From the NCBI RefSeq assembly GCF_949628265.1, contig NC_088790.1, positions 33,112,545 to 33,176,544 on the forward strand: a DNA stretch of 64,000 nucleotides, read 5' to 3'. The DNA comes from Cloeon dipterum (taxonomy: Eukaryota; Arthropoda; Insecta; Ephemeroptera; Baetidae). The position numbers and the translations under genes were made by a program. This document shows positions 13,601 through 25,330 of the stretch, piece by piece. The notes under the pieces are model-generated. The model was not told the DNA's origin and ran no database searches. It worked only from the letters and a program-made list of their open reading frames with translations. The first letter of the stretch is position 1, and the number at the start of each line of letters is the position of its first letter.

Positions 13601-16600
13601 GTGCCCTACACCTGCGCGCTGACAAAATCCGCCGGCCAGCCGCCGATTTAATTTGGCTATCGCAAAAAGGCGTGTGCCAACAACGACTGGTAATGCCGGC
13701 AAATGCGCTCCCTCGGGGCCGTCGCACACAATTTCACTTTGGATTCATCACGTTCACTGTTTCGCGCGCTACCGATCCCTTTTATTCCATTTAATCTGCG
13801 TTGCTTTAATCAGTTCGGGCAGATTTCAGTTTGGAAAATTACCAAGTGTGCAGCTCATTTTTCGATATTCGCAGTTGTGACTTATCCGAGTGAGCAGTCA
13901 GAGAGGATATAATAGTAAAAAGACAATAAGCTGGATTGAAAAATACCTTAGAACAATAAACAGGGTAGTTCAATCTTAAAGAAGCCGTTGCTGTAAGAAT
14001 GGAAATTAGTTACGCTTGTTTGTCCGAGCTTAGGTGACCACAAACGAAATTTCAGTTTGGATCAATGAGCTCCTAAAACAAGTTGTGATGAAGTCTCGCC
14101 TGTCAAACAGACAAGAAGGCGGCTGCCACAGATGCAACCGGCATGCTTTTGCTTTGATCATTTCACAATTTCAAACATTTTCAAGATTCTTAAACCTTAC
14201 TATGGGACTGATATGGGAAATGGATTAAAACATTTATCTAGATTTAGATAAGGAGAAGAAATATCGTGCATCGAGTGCAAAGTGAATAGTCGTCTGCTCT
14301 TGCGGCTCTGAACGCCTGCCAGGAAGGAGAGTATGCAACCGGGAGAGCCTATGTATAGCAACGAGAAACACGCCGAATCCAAGCCCGCAGGTGCTGAAAG
14401 CCTCCTCTCACGCTCCCATATGTGGTGGTGAAAAAAACCCGGTGCTCACGTCGTTAAGTGTGAATCCTTCAAAATGTGCTGTCGCGGTTTCCCCTGGCCG
14501 AGAGAGTGGTCGGTCGGCCGGCCGGCCTGCTGCTGCGGCGAGAATGAAAAGGGAAGCTAGGGCGCGAAATTGTCGCGCCGAGGCACGAGTGCGAAAAAGA
14601 CACATCATCTGTACGTGAATTTTACAACGCAGCAGCCGGCGCACCCGCGCACTCTGTCCAAGTGCCAAATTTATTTACTGACCCTTGTCACTCGCGTGTC
14701 CACCCAGTGAGTGAGCGATTGTTTTTTATGAGCTCTTTACGCTACAGCCTCTTCTTTCTCACCACGCACCACCGAATTTTTATCAACGCACACACATCTT
14801 TGACACGGATAACGCGCTTTTCAGCAATGATTGGCACTGTCTTTCCTCGTGAATGTGTTCCTTGCAAAGGCCAAAACTCTTTTTGGCCATCGAATGAATA
14901 AACAAGTACAATTCAATGCTCAATAAAACCAAATGCGCCTGCACACGCCTCGTAATCTTTGCACCGTATCAAAATATTTTTCATTCAAATGTAACTGCAC
15001 AGAAAATCATTTATCACAATTCAAATTTAGACTAAGCACATCAAAGCTCTTTTTCTTCGCTTTCGATCGATGTTTAATTCGACACGGGTCGTGCTAAAAA
15101 ACGAAGCAAAGCATCGAGCCAAGACTCTTGGTGCCAGTCGACACTATAAACAACTTTCCCTTTTTAAAAAGGTGTCAAATCTCGACTTCTTGCTTAATGT
15201 AGCTCGAAAAACAGGCTGAGAAAGAAATCAACTAAGTGATCCAGTTGCAAATTGACTTTGAATGCGAGCGGCGCTTCATTAGAACGAATTCCCGCACACG
15301 GAAGACGATCCTTTTGCAGGGTGAGCGGCGGCCTGAACAAACAAACGGCGCATTTATATTATACGTATTGGTGTGGCTGCTCCCTTTGATTGGAGACGGA
15401 GCACAAAAGCAAAAAGCGTGCGTCTCATATTGCGCGGAGGGCGAGCGGGCGTTTCAATTTTTCACATCGACAGCGCCTTGTTAGGGTGTTCTGCTCGGCA
15501 GCGACTTTCTCATTATGGCCTACTTGTTGCTTCCGCGCAGCAGCCCGGCCCTCCCCTTCCCTACCCTGCCCGGCCCTGCCGGGTTAAAAGTGCCGCTGCC
15601 GAAATGAATGCACGACTCTGAAATCGCGCTAGATGAGCGGGAACGATAAAGGCGGCGCAAAAATTGTTTTACGCGCGTCTGCTGCGGGCGCCTTCATTTA
15701 TTTTTGCGCATCCGTCCGCTGCCTCGCCGTGCCAAGTGCGCATCACGAGCGAGATAATGCGCGTCGTAATTAGCACGACGGGACACTGCTCCGCCAGCCT
15801 CCGGTCTGCTCTTCCAGCACTCGGGATTTGCCCACATTATTACGAGGATTATGCGCATTTCAAAGACTTTTCTCTCCAGCCAGACAGATTCATTAAAATG
15901 AGATGTGTGTAGCACTTCACCCTTCGCTCCTCTCCGCTCGGCGCTTTCCCTCTACACTATTTTATACATTAAGCTCGTTTGCGCAACTAGAAAAGGCAAC
16001 GTGAGCATCAATGCTGCAAAACGCTATTTTCCAGCGCTTCTGTAATTTAAATTTTTCTCAACTCAAGGGCTGCTGCTATAAGGAAAAGATGCAATTAGTG
16101 ATTGAGAAACGCCAACTAAGAGGGCTTTTAACTATTCATTTTCCACGCCTCAATTTAATTGATTAGTGTTCGACAGTGCGGCACGAAGATTGAGAAAATT
16201 GTAAAAATTAAATTTACAATTATTAGCTTTCCAAGTTGTTTCAAGCCCTGAAAAATAAGACTTAGGGCCCTGCTCGTGCTGCTTGTGTGCCGCAAAGACT
16301 GGTGCAAAATTTAAAAACTCTATTAAAAATATCTATAGAAGTAATCTAACTCTTAGAAGTCGTTTAAAGCGTCTTTGATGTGTGCAAGAAACAAACATTC
16401 ATTAATTACAGCTAGAGCTAACCGCAGAAAAGTGGGTTTCCTGTGTTAACTACATCAAAAGCTGGGCTGTTACATTCAGATATTTAAAATAAAAACGCTG
16501 GAAAGACTTGTTGTCAATATTCCAGCCTGATATTGGCTACTCCGATATATTGTACATTCATTTCATTAAAACATCCACAGAATTTGAGCACCCAGAAATG

Positions 16601-18069
16601 GAGTCTCAAAAATAGTAACCAGTTGTTGCTTTTTCAGAAAAGAATAAAGGAATAAATTAGCTGCCGCAACCAAACTAATTAAAAACGTCATAAAATAAAT
16701 GCAAACAATAAAGCCTGGAACGCGGGCTACAAATTGCAAATTTCCCTTTCGCCTTAAGCTTAATATTAAAAAAGCATGGAGCAGCGATTAAAATGCAGAA
16801 TCCAGCTCGCGGGGAAAGAAAAGGAGCGTCGTCGAGTTTTTTTTTTTACCTCCGTTTCCCTTATTCGCGGGCGTATATAGTTTCTCAGTTGCGAGAGCGT
16901 GTGTTTGCTCTTGTCCTTTCTTCCTCCGAGGACATGTGTATCTATTTGAGTTCGGCTCAGAGCAAATTCGCAGCCGACTGACTCAAAACAAAAGCAGTGC
17001 AAAGAAATTCGCGTCGCGTGGCGCAATAAGAGAGCAGCGCAATTTCCACGCTGGAGCCTTGGCTGCTCCGCTCGAGTGGCGTCGATATTTTGCATCGCTT
17101 CTGCATTTATGGTAATAAGAGCGCCGCACGCCGAGATCGTCAGCTCGATATTCGCCCGTGCGCGCGCGGGTGGGGGCGTAAATTGGAAAGACTCATGCAA
17201 GATTTCTCAGGCTCGTGGCATTAGCTGGCCAATAGGTTCACGTGTGTCACACAGCACAATGCAGATCGGCTTCATCTCATTTTGATGACCCGTGTTGCGG
17301 CTTACGTCGACTTTGCCTTCGATATCCGCGCGCCATCTTTGCATCCCGGCGCGCGAGTGCTAAGATTACTAATGCTCTTTTGAGAAGCGATTTATGAAAT
17401 TCAGCAAAGAAGGAAAGGTCGTCGCGCATGAATGCGGATTAGCTTCAAGCTATTCTATCCTATTTATTCATTTGGTTAACCAAGTAATTTAAAATTTGCA
17501 ATAACGCCATATCGATATCGGTAAAAGATTGTCGGTATTTATGGGAACGAAGGCCAAAATAATAAAAGCACTCATGATTGTCATATTAATTAAATTAAAT
17601 TAAATTAATGTAGAGCTTAACAGGCAAACAAAGTAAATTATTAATTAAATATTAAAAACTTTGCGATTACAAATAAATGTATTTTAAAACCAATAATTTT
17701 TAACTAATGAATTATAATGTCGCATTTATAAATTTGAGCTATCATAGTTTTCAAAAATGAGTTAGAAAAATAAAAACTTTTATCGCCTTAAAAAAATGTG
17801 TTTGTTCTTTAACAGTGGCGAAAATTACGTGCAGCTTGACATCCTAAAAGAGATTAAAAGAAAAATTGCTCGCCGGGTAAAGGATGGTAAAACGGCGTTG
17901 ATACATTCAGCAAACAAGGCTTCCCTTAATTATGTTTGCAATTCTCCATAGACGCAAATCGCATCGCTGCCTGGCAAACGCGACCGGCTTCAAAGCGAGC
18001 AACGAAATAAAGAAATGCTTTTCTTCAGGCCAAGTTCAAAGAGCGACGTCGTCGTCGGATCGCAAATTG

Positions 18070-18290
18070 CGCGAAAAAATTAGCTGGGCATCGCAGGCGG
18101 GGGCCACGCGAAACCAGACAGAAGAAACAAAGTCGTCTGGTGCGCGCGCGATTAATGCGTCGAGATAAGCGGCGCAGTCTTTGCGCCCGCGATTGAAAAA
18201 TTGCCCCTCGGCCGACAGAGGCCAAGTGTCACACACAACTCCATTCACTCGCTTTTCTTCCTTTCGCCAAACGCAAAAGCCGAATCAATC
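18070..18290 (+). repeat. Left flank of element 1, paralogous to 26485-26720
   Basis: This stretch matches 26485-26720 through shared words such as GAAGAAACAAAGTCGTCT, GCCCCTCGGCCGACAGAGG and CGCAAAAGCCGAATCAATC. Similarity stops at CGAATCAATC (18290 and 26720), apart from a few shared CGCC bases. Beyond that point this copy continues into the GC-rich triplet tract of element 1, while the other copy continues into ordinary sequence. Confidence 0.85.
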
Positions 18291-18830
18291 ATTCGCCGCC
18301 ACCGCCGTCGCCCTTTCCGTCGCCACCTCCGCCTTGTCCTCTGCTGCCGCTCCTTCCGCCGCCGCCACCTCTGCCGCCGACGAACCCGTCGCCGCCGCCC
18401 CTTCCGTCGCCGCCACCTCTGCCGCCGACGAACCCGTCGCCGCCGCCCCTTCCGCCGCCGCCCCTTCCGCCGCCGCCACCTCTGCCGCCGACGAACCCGT
18501 CGCCGCCGCCCCTTCCGTCGCCGCCACCTCTGCCGCCGACGAACCCGTCGCCGCCGCCCCCACCTCTGCCGCCGACGAACCCGTCGCCGCCGCCCCTTCC
18601 GCCGCCGCCACCTCTGCCGCCGACGAACCCGTCGCCGCCGCCGCCGCCGCCGCCACCTCTGCAGTCGCCGCTGACTCCGTCGCCGACGAACTCGTCGCCG
18701 CCGCCGCCCCTTCCGCCACCACCACTGACTCCGCCGCCGACGAACCCGTCGCCGCCGCCGACGAACCCGTCGCCGCCGCCACGAACTCGTCGCCGCCGCG
18801 CTCGACGGCTGCTCGGCCGCGTCTGACCTC
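18291..18830. repeat. GC-rich coding-like minisatellite at left end of element 1
   Basis: Imperfect tandem units of roughly 50 bp, built from GCCGCCGACGAACCCGTCGCC and CCTTCCGCCGCCGCCACCTCT in alternation. Several frames stay open on both strands; one reads TSAADEPVAAAPS repeatedly. The openness follows from the low-complexity triplet composition, so it is not called as a gene. It sits just outside the shared GC-rich end of the element. Confidence 0.9.
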
Positions 18831-18839
18831 GTTCCCTCG

Positions 18840-18971
18840 TTGATCCGCTCCATCCGTGTCCGGGGTCTTCGGGTCCGTCTCTTCGCTGCTCCTCTCCTTC
18901 CTTCAGTCCGCCAGTCCTCCACCTCCAGTCCAGTCCCTCGCGTCCTCCAAGTCCTCCAGATTCAGATCCAT
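18840..18971 (-). pseudogene. Left-arm copy of the element's coiled-coil gene start
   Basis: Read on the minus strand, the ATG at 18971-18969 starts MDLNLEDLEDARDWTGGGG and then meets a stop. Farther out, a different frame reads ERINEG and SDAAEQPSS. The same start and the same downstream words occur in the other arms of the family, so this is a decayed copy of the 5' part of one gene. The original protein was probably acidic and helical at its N terminus. No family is recognised. Confidence 0.55.
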
Positions 18972-21331
18972 TCTAGCCTATGGGAAAGCAGCTCCTTTTA
19001 TTCATTTAGCCCGACATCTTCATCTAGTTCACAAATACATTCAAACAATCATAACAATTACAATAAATTATAATTAATTTTTCATTCAATGCAAATTCGC
19101 TTCAAAAAATTTTTAAAACAAAGATCATCTTGCTAAATTTTATTATAAAGTAAATAAATTTAAATTAAAAAATTTTTAAATTTCGTAAAATTATTACAAT
19201 CTATAGCTGCTAATAATTTAGGAACTAAATATTAAAGCGAACAAAAAAATATTTATCCAATTGTATTAACCATTTGAAACAATTAATTTTCCTTAGAATT
19301 CAATATATTAAAATTCAGAGGCTTAATTGATATTTTGCTGAAATCAAATAAATAAATAAAATATTTTTAATATGATTATAAATAAATAAAACATTAATTA
19401 ATAAATTAAAACTTTCTTAAAATAAAATGTTTAACATTAATATTAATTCGAAAAATTATAATTCTGTTGAAATGTTTTTCGGTGTTTCTGTGAAGTGCAA
19501 TTTTCAGTTACCCACTGCCATAATTGCACAAAATTGTTCTTAAGCATCATTTTAAATTCTTCCTACGTAAAATTTAATCTGAAATCTACAGTTATAAAAT
19601 TATATTACCTTAGTCGGAATTACATTTTTTCCATTTTGAAATCTCCAAGTTATTAAAACAAGATTAATTATAACGTTAAAAACAGTTCTGCGCTCCAGAG
19701 GAGATTGAGAAGAGTCTATAGCGGTTGATAGATTTTGAAATTCTGGTTTTTAAATCCCGAGATTAGGAATTTTAAAAGTCACAAAAAGTTAAATAGATTT
19801 CTTTTTTGCGCGTTTTTTTAAACTTCGAACCTCAAATCTCAGGTTCTGAGCATCTCAATTACCATATCTAACTACCAATGGACTCGTCTCAATCTCCTCT
19901 GATCATTTGGAGGGTTTGAAAGGCGCTTAAACTCATCCCCTTTGATCCCCAATGCCACAATTTTAATAATAAGCGACCGCCGTTCCTGTCGTCGCTACTT
20001 TTGTTTTGCATCTTTCGAGCTGTGTGACATCTTATGTGTGGAGAGCAAGCTCCCTAAAACCAATTTGTTGGTTAGAGCAGTTCAATACGAGTGCAACGGT
20101 GGGTAATTTCTTCAATTGTGACCCTTAAAACCCGAGTTTTGGAGTTGGAAAAATGACGAAATGAAACAGAAATGTGCAGCTTTTTGAGATTTTTGGTATT
20201 TCCACCTACAAATCTCGTGTTCTATTGAACAGACTTGCAGAAACTAACAACCATTGCACTCACCTCGACCATCTCTAAGTAGCTAGCGGGTTAAGGGGTG
20301 TTTGGTCTCCATCCACAAGTTGGCATACATCATTAAAGATGCAACAGTGAGCGGTAGGCCCTCTTTTTCTAAATTGTATAGCAATGGGGATGAAGAGGGA
20401 TGAGCGTTAGCACCCCCTAAACCCTTCTGCTGCTCAGGGGGGATTGAGGCAAGTTATACGGGATGTAAATTTTGCATTTGTGATGCTCAGAACCCGAGAT
20501 TTGGAGGTTCAAAGTTACGAAAAACGCGAGAGAGAAATCAATATTTTTCATTTTTTGTGATTTGTGCGATTTCTAATCTCAGGTTTTAGCAATCATAATT
20601 TCAAAATCTCCTCAGGAGCACAGATGGGTTTTTGGCGTTGTAAATAATATTGTCTAAATAATTTGGAGCTTTCAACATGGCGACAAACGTACTTTCGCCT
20701 ATAGGAAATAAAATTTTGTGAATGTAGATTTCAGATTAAATTTTACGTAGAAAAAATTTAAAATGACGCTAATGCACTTTTTTGTGCAATTACGGCAAAG
20801 GGTTAGTAAACTGAAAATTGCACTTAAAGGATATCCCGAAAATAATTTTACCAGGATTAAAATTTTTCTAATTAATTTTGACATTAAACATTTTATTTCA
20901 ATTTATATAATTTATAAATGAATCGATTTATATTAATATTGTAGTTATTTATTTTTATTTATTTAATTTCAGCGAAATAATAATTGTGCCTTAGAGTTTG
21001 AATAAATTGAATTCGAAATAAATTTAATTACTTCAAATGGTTATGAGAATTGAATAAATGTGTTTTTAGTACCATTTGATATTTAGTTCGGAAATAATTA
21101 ACAGCTATTTATTTTAATTTATTTAGCGACATTTAAACATTTTTTAATTGAAATTTTTATATTAAATAATTATATTTAACAGATTTTGCTTTGTTTTAAA
21201 AAATTTTTTAAAGCGAATTTGTGTTGAATGAAAAATATTTTTTAATTTCTCGTTATTTTTATGATTTTTTGAAAGGATTTGTAATCTAAATTAAGATGTC
21301 TGGCTAAATTAATAAAAGGAGCTGCTTTCCC

Positions 21332-22006
21332 ATGGGCAAGAATGGATCAGGAGGACTTGGACGACTCGTGGGACTGGACTGGAGGTGGAGGTGGAGGACT
21401 GGCGGACTAAAGGAAGGACAGGAGCAGCGAAGACGGACCGGAAGAAGGAAGAACCAGCAGAGAAGGACGGAGCGGATCAACGAGGCGCAGCAGGCTCTGA
21501 CGAAGACCAGGTCGGACGCGGCCGAGCAGCCGTCGAGCGCGGCGTCGGCGAGTTCGTGGCGGCTGGTGGCGCCGATAGCGGCAGCGGAGGCGGCGGCGAA
21601 GTTGGCGGAGATGGACGGAGCTGAACGACGAGGCGCAGCAGGCCCTGGCGAAGACACGGCCGAACAGCCGGTCGTGCAGGAGGATGGGCACGACCGGAAA
21701 TTGTGGTGCGGCAGAGCGAGGGGAAGAGTTTGGCGGCGGCGGCGAGTGAGGCTGGAGGAAGCCGCGGAGGCTGCCACGGATGTGGCGGGCAGCGTGCAGA
21801 TCCTGAAGGCGGCAGCGAGGGCCGCGTCCGGCATCTGGAGACGCAGGAGGCGCTGGACTACCGCGGAGAGGGCCAGCACGAAGAACTGGTGCACACGAGA
21901 CGTACTCGCCAGTCAGCAGCTGCAGCTACGCGCCCTCAGCAACACCATGAAATTGCAAAACAATCAGTTTTTAAAAAAACCAAGATATAAAAAACCCGCA
22001 AATTAG
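21332..22006 (+). pseudogene. Right-arm coiled-coil gene fragment of element 1
   Basis: An ATG at 21342 begins MDQEDLDDSWDWTGGGG, the outward-facing start shared by the family. In another frame the sequence reads ERINEAQQALTKTRSDAAEQ and later LEEAAEAATDVAGSVQILKA, ASTKNWCTRDVLASQQLQL and LRALSNTMKLQ. These segments have helical, coiled-coil composition but change frame against each other: LETQEALDYR and EELVHTRRTRQ appear in a second frame. It looks like a decayed copy of a longer coiled-coil protein. The partner copy at 42841-43567 is nearly the same, with a rearranged GC-rich part. Confidence 0.55.
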
Positions 22007-23000
22007 ACATATAAAAGTTCAAAAATTATTTGAACAACTCGCCAATGCAATTTATAATAAAATTTGACTGTTACGTACATATCAATTTTTTCAGTTTGAA
22101 CAAATGTTTCATATTGGAAAGCACAAAAAATAGTTCGTCAACGCTTTTGATCCAATTAAAACCATTACAACCCGCGTACCTGATCCCAGCAAGCCCCAAT
22201 TTGAACGTAACAAAGGGAAATAATTATGCGACCACTGCGCAAACGCGTTGCCGCTGGCCTCCAGCTACTCGGCAGGCCTCCTGCTTCCAACCGATCAATC
22301 ATATAGCGGCTGACCTCGCCAGGTCACAGGTCACGCCACCCGAGCCCACGTTCCGCGTGATTTTAATATTATGATGCGCGTTTATTTTTGAAAATTTCAA
22401 GGGCCAAACAACAAGAAATGCGTCCCAAAGTCGAGAAAATTAAATTAATGTTAAAAATGGGAAATATTTATAAGATAAAAATTGAAAGAGTGGTTTCTTT
22501 GGTGGCTACTTGCTAGCATTAATGTTTACACTTTGTTCAATATTTAATTTATTGTTTTTAAACTTATTAAGAACGAATGCAAGCACGTATACCCACCCAA
22601 GAAGCCAATTTTTATTTTCAAATTCAGCCCATTTTCGAAATATAATTTTACTCTCTCGAGTTAGGGCTTTCGAAAGTTGTTCATATTCACACGAATAATT
22701 AAAATTATGTGTTTGAACAGTAAAATTCCAAGTTTAAGCTTTTGTTGGACACTAATCGCGATTTGGAAAGCAGAAGTGAGCAACACTTGTCAAACGCGAC
22801 GTCTCGGGTCAGCGCCAAGACTTGCAAAATTGGCACGGTGGTGCGGTCAAGGCCAAGCTGCGGTCCGGACGAGATTAAAAACCGTCGTTGCGATGCTGGG
22901 AACGAGTGTAACACACCGATTTCACCCTTTCGAAATCATCAATTTGGCCTCGTAAGGTCACAGATAAATAATGTTGTATTTCATGAAATGTATGAATTCG
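21961..23000 (+). repeat. Duplicated block F (copy 1), right flank of element 1
   Basis: This matches 43568-44585 almost base for base over long runs. Shared words include CCCGCGTACCTGATCCCAGC, GCCACCCGAGCCCACGTTCC and GGACACTAATCGCGATTTGG. Copy 1 has an extra tandem AGGTCAC near 22320. The match continues leftwards into the right arms of elements 1 and 3, to about 21030 and 42535, so the duplicated unit is larger than the element arm. No gene is recognised in it. Confidence 0.9.
22560..22690. repeat. Possible relic of satellite-edge sequence in block F
   Basis: GCAAGCACGTATACCCACCC followed by TTCAGCCCATTTTCGAAAT resembles GCAAGCACGTAAATACATCC followed by TTTGAGCCTTTTCCGAAC at about 5168-5240. 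The resemblance is partial and was judged by eye. Confidence 0.4.
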
Positions 23001-23369
23001 TTTATGTTATTTGACTTGAAGTCGGACCAAAAGGATTGAGCATTCTTAGGTTAATATAAGTCTGTATAAAATTATTTCTAAAGATTTGTTGATTTGAAAC
23101 CGGATTTATTTTAAAAGTATTCATCGGAAAATGCCTTTCATGCGCAAGCAGGTCGGTTTCGCTTGCTCCTGATAATAAGCAGGTCTCGAGTTGCCTGATC
23201 GCATGCTTTTCAATTAACGCAACGCTGCAGCACAATGGCCGACGCTAGAACCCTAGTTCGTCCTCCGCGCTTATACACATATTAACCCAATGAAGAATAA
23301 TTAGAAGTGAACTCGGCAATTTAACCTTCACCTGGGGCGAGAATTTTAGGTACTGTCTGCCCAATAACC
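23001..23369. other. Unique spacer
   Basis: No repeat partner, splice-bounded exon or domain was seen. It separates block F from the module-only dyad at 23.4 kb. Confidence 0.4.
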
Positions 23370-24290
23370 TTTATATGGTCGCAGTATTTTTAAAAAAAAT
23401 TTTATTAACTGGGCGAAATTACGTTTGTCTCCATTTTAAAAGCTCCAAATTATAAAAACCTTTCATGGCATCAGAGAAGGTTGAGATAAATCTAACGGGG
23501 GTTTGTTTTTGAAATTTTGATCGTTAAGATCCTAGATTAGCAATTGCAAAAATCACAAATTGTAAAAGATTGCTTGTTTTCGCGCGTTTTTCGAAACTTT
23601 GAACCTCCAAATCTCGGGCTCTGAGCATCTCAAATGCCTACAGTTGGACTCTCCTCAATCTCCTCTGACCAGCTGAAAGGCTTAAAAGGTGCTTAAGCTC
23701 ACCCCTTTCATCCCTGCAATGCCACAATTTTAACAATAAGGGACCGCCGTTCGTTTTGTCGCTCCTTGTTGCATCTTTTGAGCATCTTATAGGTGTTGAG
23801 CAAGCTTCCCAAAACCAATCTGTTGGTTAGAGCAAGCCAAGACGAGTGCAACGGTCTTTAGTTTTTGATATTCTGATCCTTCAAACCCGAGTTCTGGAGT
23901 TGGAAAGAAAGACAAAATGAAAAAGAAGCATTTTTTTTTAATATTTCCACCTCCAAATATCGGGTTGTAAGCATCAGAATCTTAGAAACCAGCCACCGTT
24001 GCACTAGCCTCTTCCAACTCTAAGTAGCTGAAGGATTTAGGGGTGTTTGCTCTCCATCCACAAGTTGGCATATAGCTTTAAAGATGCAACAGTGAGCGGC
24101 GCCAGGGACGGTAGCCCCTCTTTTTCTAAATTTTATAGCAATGGGGATGAAGAGGGGTGAGTGTTAGCATCCCCTAAACCCTTCTGCTACTCAGGGGAGA
24201 TTGAGGCGAGTCCAAAAATAAGTAAATTTTGCAATTGAAATGCTCAGAACCTGAGATTTGGAGGTTCAAAGTTTCGAAAACGCGAGAAAA
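23370..24290. mobile_element. Diverged module-only dyad of the palindrome family
   Basis: It carries only the core modules of the family, back to back. The left half has CTCCAAATCTCGGGCTCTGAG, CAATCTCCTCTGACCAG and CTTTCATCCCTGCAATGCCAC; the right half has their reverse complements (GCAATGGGGATGAAGAGGG, GGGGAGATTGAGGCGAG, TGCTCAGAACCTGAGATTTGG). The axis is near 23.93 kb. Both AT-rich arms and the GC-rich coiled-coil ends are missing. It is the most diverged member here and is followed directly by the immunoglobulin-exon block. Confidence 0.8.
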
Positions 24291-25330
24291 TAATTAATTT
24301 TATTTTATTTCTTTGTGATTTTTGCACTTGCTTAACGCCCACGGAAACCTGTTGCAGCATCTGAGCCGATTTTCAATCAGCGTCGCAGCCAGTATTAAAA
24401 TTAAAATCGGCACGTGGTCGTGTCGTGCGAGTACTTGAAATGCACACACGCGAGTTGCAGTGACCGCGTAATTACTTATTTGTTTGTATTCGAGAGGCCC
24501 TCTCGCACACAATAATTAATGCTGGATGATTAAAGCCGTGCGAGTCTTTTAATTAACAAGTTTTTTCTTCTCTCGCCATGCAGTTGCCGCAGTGTGTTTA
24601 ATTTGGATTTTCTATTGCTTTTCCAGGTACTCGGAGGAGCCCAAGTTTGCGCTCGACCTCCGCCGGCGAGGGTGACACTGTGCAGACCACCACTGCGAGG
24701 TGATCGGCGACCCCGCGCCGTCTGGCTCAGGGTGAGTACAAAGTCATCTTTTTTGTTTTCATTCTGCGGCTTTGTCGATTTATTTTGGATCACGTGGCTC
24801 GCGAAAATTGCACTAATTGGCGTGTGATATTATTACCTTAGCAGCTTAAACGGCCTGCAGATGGAATCGCGGTTTGCCTTGGCCAATCTTGCGTTTCCGT
24901 TCTTGTGAAATTATCGAACGATTTTACGGATTTGCGAAATGCAATTATTGCTGCAAAATTATTTGTGCTATTATCAGAAAAGTTTATAAATTGAATAATT
25001 ATTTTTTTATATAATGCTTATATCAGGCATCATTTACTTTTAAGAACAATGAACTTCTTGGATCAATAGATTTTGTTCACAATTGTAACAATCCTCTACA
25101 CAGGAAACGATATAAGTATATCAATCGCATAGGGATATATCAACTAAAAAGCAAAATTCAGCATTGGCTGTCCAGTCCTTTGCTTTTTTTAATTTTTAAC
25201 TGCATTCAACTCTTAGAAAGGCATATTTTAATAGCTCTGCGCAGTGCTAGCGAAAATAATTTTCCTCCACATTTATTTTTTTTAGATATTTCGTTTCCAA
25301 TCCTCACATCAGGACTTAATTCAATGGTCG
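24030..25330 (+). repeat. Duplicated block I (copy 1) holding an immunoglobulin half-exon
   Basis: It matches 36200-37450, for example CTTAACGCCCACGGAAACC, CAAAGTCATCTTTTTTG and GATCAATAGATTTTGTT. Similarity decays towards the 3' end, where several small indels separate the copies. The block includes the right half of a core module, so element and host exon were duplicated together. Confidence 0.85.
24627..24731 (+). pseudogene. First half of an I-set immunoglobulin-like domain, frame-broken (copy 1)
   Basis: A 105-bp exon between a TTTTCCAG acceptor and a GTGAGTAC donor. Its translation carries immunoglobulin-domain signatures in two frames: EGDTVQTTTAR, then a stop, in one; CEVIGDPAPSGSG, running to the donor, in another. 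Known I-set domains of muscle and adhesion proteins have an EGD-V...C-V-GDP-P pattern at this place, so the fold assignment is reasonable but the specific protein is not known. The exon leaves phase 2, which joins in frame to GDGGQPVASE at 51546. The frame change between the two signatures means a small deletion, so it probably cannot encode the domain. Confidence 0.6.

Larger units (their letters stand above)
6444..18069. other. Long intron-like or intergenic stretch without recognised genes
   Basis: Mostly unique DNA that is CpG-containing and alternates between GC-rich and AT-rich patches. Short open frames occur on both strands, but none has a recognisable domain or clear flanking splice signals. 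Minor simple repeats are a (GA)n run at 8739-8757 and a TTTCC/TTTGC pentanucleotide run near 10622-10657. A GC-rich patch lies at about 13330-13760. If 6317-6443 and 24627-24731 belong to one gene, this is part of its intron. Confidence 0.5.
18291..21960. mobile_element. Long palindromic (fold-back-like) element 1
   Basis: This is a very long imperfect inverted repeat with its axis near 20.16-20.2 kb. The left GC-rich end (about 18780-19015) is the reverse complement of the right end (about 21296-21540): both contain GGAAAGCAGCTCCTTTTATT or its complement, GATCCGCTC/GAGCGGATC and the GCTGCTCGGCCGCGTC block. AT-rich arms follow inwards (19015-19610 and 20700-21290), then core modules (19610-20110 and 20280-20700). 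The module landmarks are CTCATCCCC, GCCACAATTTTAA and CAATCTCCTCTGA. I see no transposase or reverse transcriptase. The structure resembles fold-back elements, but the mobility mechanism is unknown. Target-site duplications could not be established. Confidence 0.8.

Noticed and set aside
18181..18922. Long open frames of 220 and 225 codons on opposite strands
   Set aside because: They lie in a GC-rich tandem repeat whose triplet composition leaves several frames on both strands open; this is not evidence of a gene.
21332..22006. Intact 224-codon gene in element 1
   Set aside because: The recognisable coiled-coil words fall in different frames along it, and the start codon shared by the family is in another frame from the long reading.
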